A stretch of DNA of 8,886 nucleotides from Alphaproteobacteria bacterium (GTDB lineage Bacteria; Pseudomonadota; Alphaproteobacteria; UBA6615). This document shows positions 6,754 through 8,886 of this stretch, piece by piece. The DNA lies in the NCBI GenBank assembly GCA_029243445.1, contig JAQWSA010000013.1, positions 1 through 8,886 on the forward strand, written 5' to 3'. Position 1 is the stretch's first letter; the number at the start of each line of letters is the position of its first letter. The translations under genes were made by a program, and so were the position numbers. Below the pieces are notes generated by a model. That model worked only from the letters and a program-made list of their open reading frames with translations, did not search any database and was not told the origin of the DNA.

Positions 6754-6809
6754 TCTATACGTTTTTATAACTAATTCTTATTTATAAAAAAACAGTTGAG
6801 TAAATCATT

Positions 6810-8396
6810 ATGCGAAATTTTGAAATACCTGGTCGATCAGCGGCATATGGCGCCAATGGCATGGCAGCTACTTCACATCCTAGAGCTACACTTGCGGCTA
6901 TCGATATGCTTCGTTCTGGAGGAAATGCGGTTGATGCAGCTATTGCTGCAATTGCAGTTCACTCAGTCGTTGAACCACACATGACCGGTATTGGAGGTGA
7001 CTGTTTTGTTGTCTATGCGCCAGCTGGAGGCAATGTGGTTTGCTATAATGGTTCGGGTCGCGCTTGTGCGGGAGCAAATACCGAATGGTATTTAGACAAT
7101 GGTATTAAGGAAATTGCTTCCGATAGTCCTCATGCTGTAACAATTCCTGGAGCAGTTGAGGCTTGGTCTCGTTTGGTGGAGGATCATGGAACCAAAGAAT
7201 TGGGTACAATTCTAGAGACGGCTATTGAATTGGCAGACACTGGTTATCCAATCCAACCTCGTGTGGCATATGATTGGGCTCGTTTCGAAAATAAATTGAA
7301 GTCTAAAGACCCAACTAAAAAATTATTTTTGAAGAATGGGCGTTCTTATAAGGTTGGTGATATTTTTAGTCAGCCTCAGTTAGCGATGACATTGCGCGAG
7401 ATAGCCAAAAAAGGATCAGACGGATTCTATAAAGGACATATAGCTGAAGAGATGACACGTAGCCTGAATAAATTGGGCGGATTACATACTATTGATGATT
7501 TTGCTCGCGCCGCGGGATTATACTGCAACCCTATTTCTACCACTTATAGAGATCACCAGGTAATGGAATGTCCTCCAAATGGACAGGGGTTTATAGCGCT
7601 TATAATGCTTAATATTTTAGAAGGGTATAATTTAGCTGGCTTAGACCCAAACGGAATTGAAAGATACCATTTAGAAATTGAGTCTGGGCGCATAGGTTTT
7701 GCTCAAAGAGATTCGTATTTTGAATCCAATGATCAATCTATAGAAAAACTAAATACCTATTTAGATAAAGATTATGCAGATAAAAAACGTCAGTTGATTC
7801 ATAATGATAAAGCAATGCCGCATTCTGTTTCGGAGATGTTGTCGGCACAAGCAGATACAGTTTATTTAACAGTAGTTGATCGCGACGCTAACGCCGTGAG
7901 TTTTATTAATTCACTTTTTCGACCTTTTGGAAGTGGTTTACTATGTGAGAAGACTGGGGTGATGTTTCATGATCGGGGTAGTTTATTTACTGTAAATAAA
8001 GGAAAAGGAAATACTATTGAGCCTGGTAAACGCCCCGTTCACACTATTCTACCAGGCATGCTGTTAAAGAATAACCGTGCCGTGATGCCATTTGGCGTTA
8101 TGGGAGGACAATACCAACCCTTTGGCCATACTCATTTGCTCACCAATGTATTAGATTATGGTTTAGATGTTCAGAAGGCATTAGATCACCCCAGATTGTT
8201 TTATCAAAATAACAAAGTAGAGGTAGAGGGTGGTATTTCGGAAGATGTATATGCACAATTAGAACTTCTCGGACATGACGTTATTCCTGCACCTGTTCCT
8301 CATGGAGGAGGCCAGGCTATTTTTATTGATTGGGATCGTGGTGTTCTTATTGGTGGATCTGATCCAAGGAAAGATGGTTGTGCTTTGGGTTATTAG
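6810..8396 (+). CDS. gamma-glutamyltransferase-family Ntn-hydrolase, HpxW/YwrD-like proenzyme
   Basis: This 528-residue protein has the family length and would self-cleave before Thr350 into a large (1-349) and a small (350-528) chain, Thr350 becoming the N-terminal nucleophile. Motifs in order are GGNAVDAAIAA (37-47), EPHMTGIGGDCF (56-67), YNGSGRACAG with Arg85 as the likely carboxylate contact, PPNGQG, ADT350VYLTVVDRDANAVSFINSLF, FGSGL, the HDRG block, EPGKRPVHTILPGM, the MGGQYQPFGH block and GGSDPRKDG near the end. DTVYLxVVD and the short HDRG region resemble oxamate amidohydrolase HpxW and YwrD more than classical GGT. There is no signal peptide, so it is probably cytoplasmic, unlike periplasmic GGT. 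Known relatives hydrolyse gamma-glutamyl or other amide bonds. It is divergent from the short FAH gene. The ribosome site is weak (TTGAG). Substrate is open: a glutathione conjugate, oxamate or another amide. Confidence 0.9.
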   Translation: MRNFEIPGRSAAYGANGMAATSHPRATLAAIDMLRSGGNAVDAAIAAIAVHSVVEPHMTGIGGDCFVVYAPAGGNVVCYNGSGRACAGANTEWYLDNGIKEIASDSPHAVTIPGAVEAWSRLVEDHGTKELGTILETAIELADTGYPIQPRVAYDWARFENKLKSKDPTKKLFLKNGRSYKVGDIFSQPQLAMTLREIAKKGSDGFYKGHIAEEMTRSLNKLGGLHTIDDFARAAGLYCNPISTTYRDHQVMECPPNGQGFIALIMLNILEGYNLAGLDPNGIERYHLEIESGRIGFAQRDSYFESNDQSIEKLNTYLDKDYADKKRQLIHNDKAMPHSVSEMLSAQADTVYLTVVDRDANAVSFINSLFRPFGSGLLCEKTGVMFHDRGSLFTVNKGKGNTIEPGKRPVHTILPGMLLKNNRAVMPFGVMGGQYQPFGHTHLLTNVLDYGLDVQKALDHPRLFYQNNKVEVEGGISEDVYAQLELLGHDVIPAPVPHGGGQAIFIDWDRGVLIGGSDPRKDGCALGY

Positions 8397-8402
8397 TTAA
8401 GT

Positions 8403-8436
8403 TAGAACGGACATCACCTAAACAAAAATCGTTCTA
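8403..8436. repeat. 7-bp inverted repeat just after the GGT-family stop
   Basis: TAGAACG (8403-8409) and CGTTCTA (8430-8436) are perfect reverse complements 20 nt apart, starting 7 nt after the stop codon. It could be a long-looped terminator stem, but no T-run follows, so confidence is low. Confidence 0.3.
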
Positions 8437-8449
8437 TTGCTAATCAAAA

Positions 8450-8455
8450 TATAAT
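8450..8455 (+). promoter_or_regulatory. perfect -10 hexamer upstream of the MFS gene
   Basis: TATAAT matches the sigma-70 -10 consensus in full, 106 nt before the MFS ATG. No good -35 hexamer lies 16-18 nt upstream, so a working promoter is only possible, not shown. Confidence 0.25.
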
Positions 8456-8476
8456 TATTGTCCATAGTATATGTAG

Positions 8477-8490
8477 TGTAGATTGCTACA
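8477..8490. repeat. short hairpin in GGT-MFS spacer
   Basis: TGTAG (8477-8481), a four-base ATTG loop and CTACA (8486-8490) make a compact 5-bp hairpin in the middle of the 165-nt spacer. There is no T-tract. It could be leader-RNA structure or chance. Confidence 0.25.
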
Positions 8491-8514
8491 GCATTGGCAA
8501 GTTCATATTTAAGC

Positions 8515-8547
8515 TAATGAGGTGGTTTCTGAACTAGTAGCTCATTA
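8515..8547. repeat. 7-bp inverted repeat covering the MFS leader
   Basis: TAATGAG (8515-8521) and CTCATTA (8541-8547) are perfect reverse complements 19 nt apart and end 14 nt before the MFS start, at the edge of its AAAGG ribosome site. It could be an operator, or a leader stem that affects translation. Confidence 0.35.
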
Positions 8548-8561
8548 AAGGTTTTTAAAGA

Positions 8562-8886
8562 ATGATATCCACCCAAATTCTAAAGGGTTTATTATCAGAA
8601 CAGACATATTTAAGAGTATGGATGGTTGGTGTTTTTAGCGGTATTGCCCGTTGGCTAGAGATGCTTGTCGTTGGGGTATATACATATGATACTACTGGTT
8701 CTCCATTTCTAGTTGCTCTTTTGGTAATTTTACGGATGCTACCTTTAGCTGTTCTTGGATCGGTTGTTGGTACTTTAGCTGATCGAGCATCGCCAAGAAA
8801 ATTGCTAATCATCACCATGACGACTGCCATGATAATATCATTTTCGGTATTTTTGGTTTTTTTGGTTGGTAATGATAATTATTGGG
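8562..8886 (+). CDS. MFS transporter, N-terminal part (3' end outside window)
   Basis: A frame opens with ATG at 8562, just after an in-frame stop at 8556-8558, and runs without a stop off the window end, giving 108 codons. The product starts with a short soluble stretch ending in YLRVW. A first helix then carries GIARWLEMLVVGVYTYD (27-43). A second helix (about 48-70) runs into GTLADRASPRK (70-80), the loop between helices 2 and 3 that is the MFS signature (G-x-x-x-D-R-x-x-x-R). A third helix begins near 81. The RWLEMLVVGVY and PFLVALLVILRMLPLAVLG pattern is typical of bacterial MFS exporters related to the MFS_3/enterobactin-exporter group. An AAAGG lies about 10 nt before the ATG. It follows the GGT-family gene by 165 nt on the same strand and probably has its own promoter. 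The substrate cannot be inferred. An opposite-strand frame over the same bases is a shadow. Confidence 0.85.
   Translation, partial: MISTQILKGLLSEQTYLRVWMVGVFSGIARWLEMLVVGVYTYDTTGSPFLVALLVILRMLPLAVLGSVVGTLADRASPRKLLIITMTTAMIISFSVFLVFLVGNDNYW

Noticed and set aside
6796..6984. Short plus-strand frame overlapping the start of the GGT-family gene
   Set aside because: It is a +1-type shadow; the 6810 frame carries all family motifs.
8555..8830. 91-codon minus-strand open frame
   Set aside because: The plus strand encodes a convincing MFS N-terminus over the same bases; the minus product is basic and featureless.
1..8886. Mobile element, CRISPR array, tRNA/rRNA or defence system
   Set aside because: No transposase or integrase, no regularly spaced repeats, no tRNA-like cloverleaf and no nuclease or toxin-antitoxin motif seen on either strand.

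Overview
The window is a dense, AT-rich stretch (roughly 40% GC by eye) of bacterial chromosome. It carries nine protein genes, two of them cut by the window edges, and no RNA gene, insertion sequence or CRISPR array that I can see. The protein families resemble those of free-living heterotrophic Pseudomonadota: a phenylacetone-monooxygenase-like Baeyer-Villiger enzyme, a glutathione S-transferase, an EamA transporter, fumarylacetoacetate-hydrolase-fold enzymes and an HpxW/YwrD-like gamma-glutamyltransferase-family protein. The low GC and short gaps would suit a planktonic marine lineage. That taxonomic guess is inference with low confidence.

Layout. Positions 1-2988 (+) hold an apparent operon that starts before the window: the C-terminal end of an alpha/beta hydrolase, a zinc-free MDR reductase of the 2-enoyl-thioester-reductase type, and a type I Baeyer-Villiger monooxygenase. 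Convergent to it, with stop codons overlapping by 4 nt, is a glutathione S-transferase (2985-3713, -) that apparently uses a TTG start. After a 235-nt divergent spacer comes a first FAH-fold enzyme (3949-4884, +), then an EamA-type permease (4978-5871, +). A second, only distantly similar FAH-fold enzyme (5931-6698, -) converges on the permease. It is divergent from an HpxW-like Ntn-hydrolase (6810-8396, +). The window ends inside an MFS transporter (8562-8886+, +).

How the genes may work together. Every gene is metabolic or transport-related. The first operon fits oxygenation of a ketone to an ester or lactone (monooxygenase), hydrolysis of that product (alpha/beta hydrolase), and reduction of an unsaturated carbonyl or acyl intermediate (MDR protein). 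The two FAH-fold enzymes could cleave C-C bonds of acylpyruvate-like or diketo acids, or hydrate/decarboxylate such acids. The GST and GGT-family proteins could deal with glutathione or amide conjugates, and the permeases would move substrates or products. This is a plausible accessory catabolic locus, but no substrate can be read from the sequence. I found no defence, mobile or otherwise exotic system. The less ordinary signals are the gene combination itself and several palindromic sites in the intergenic gaps.
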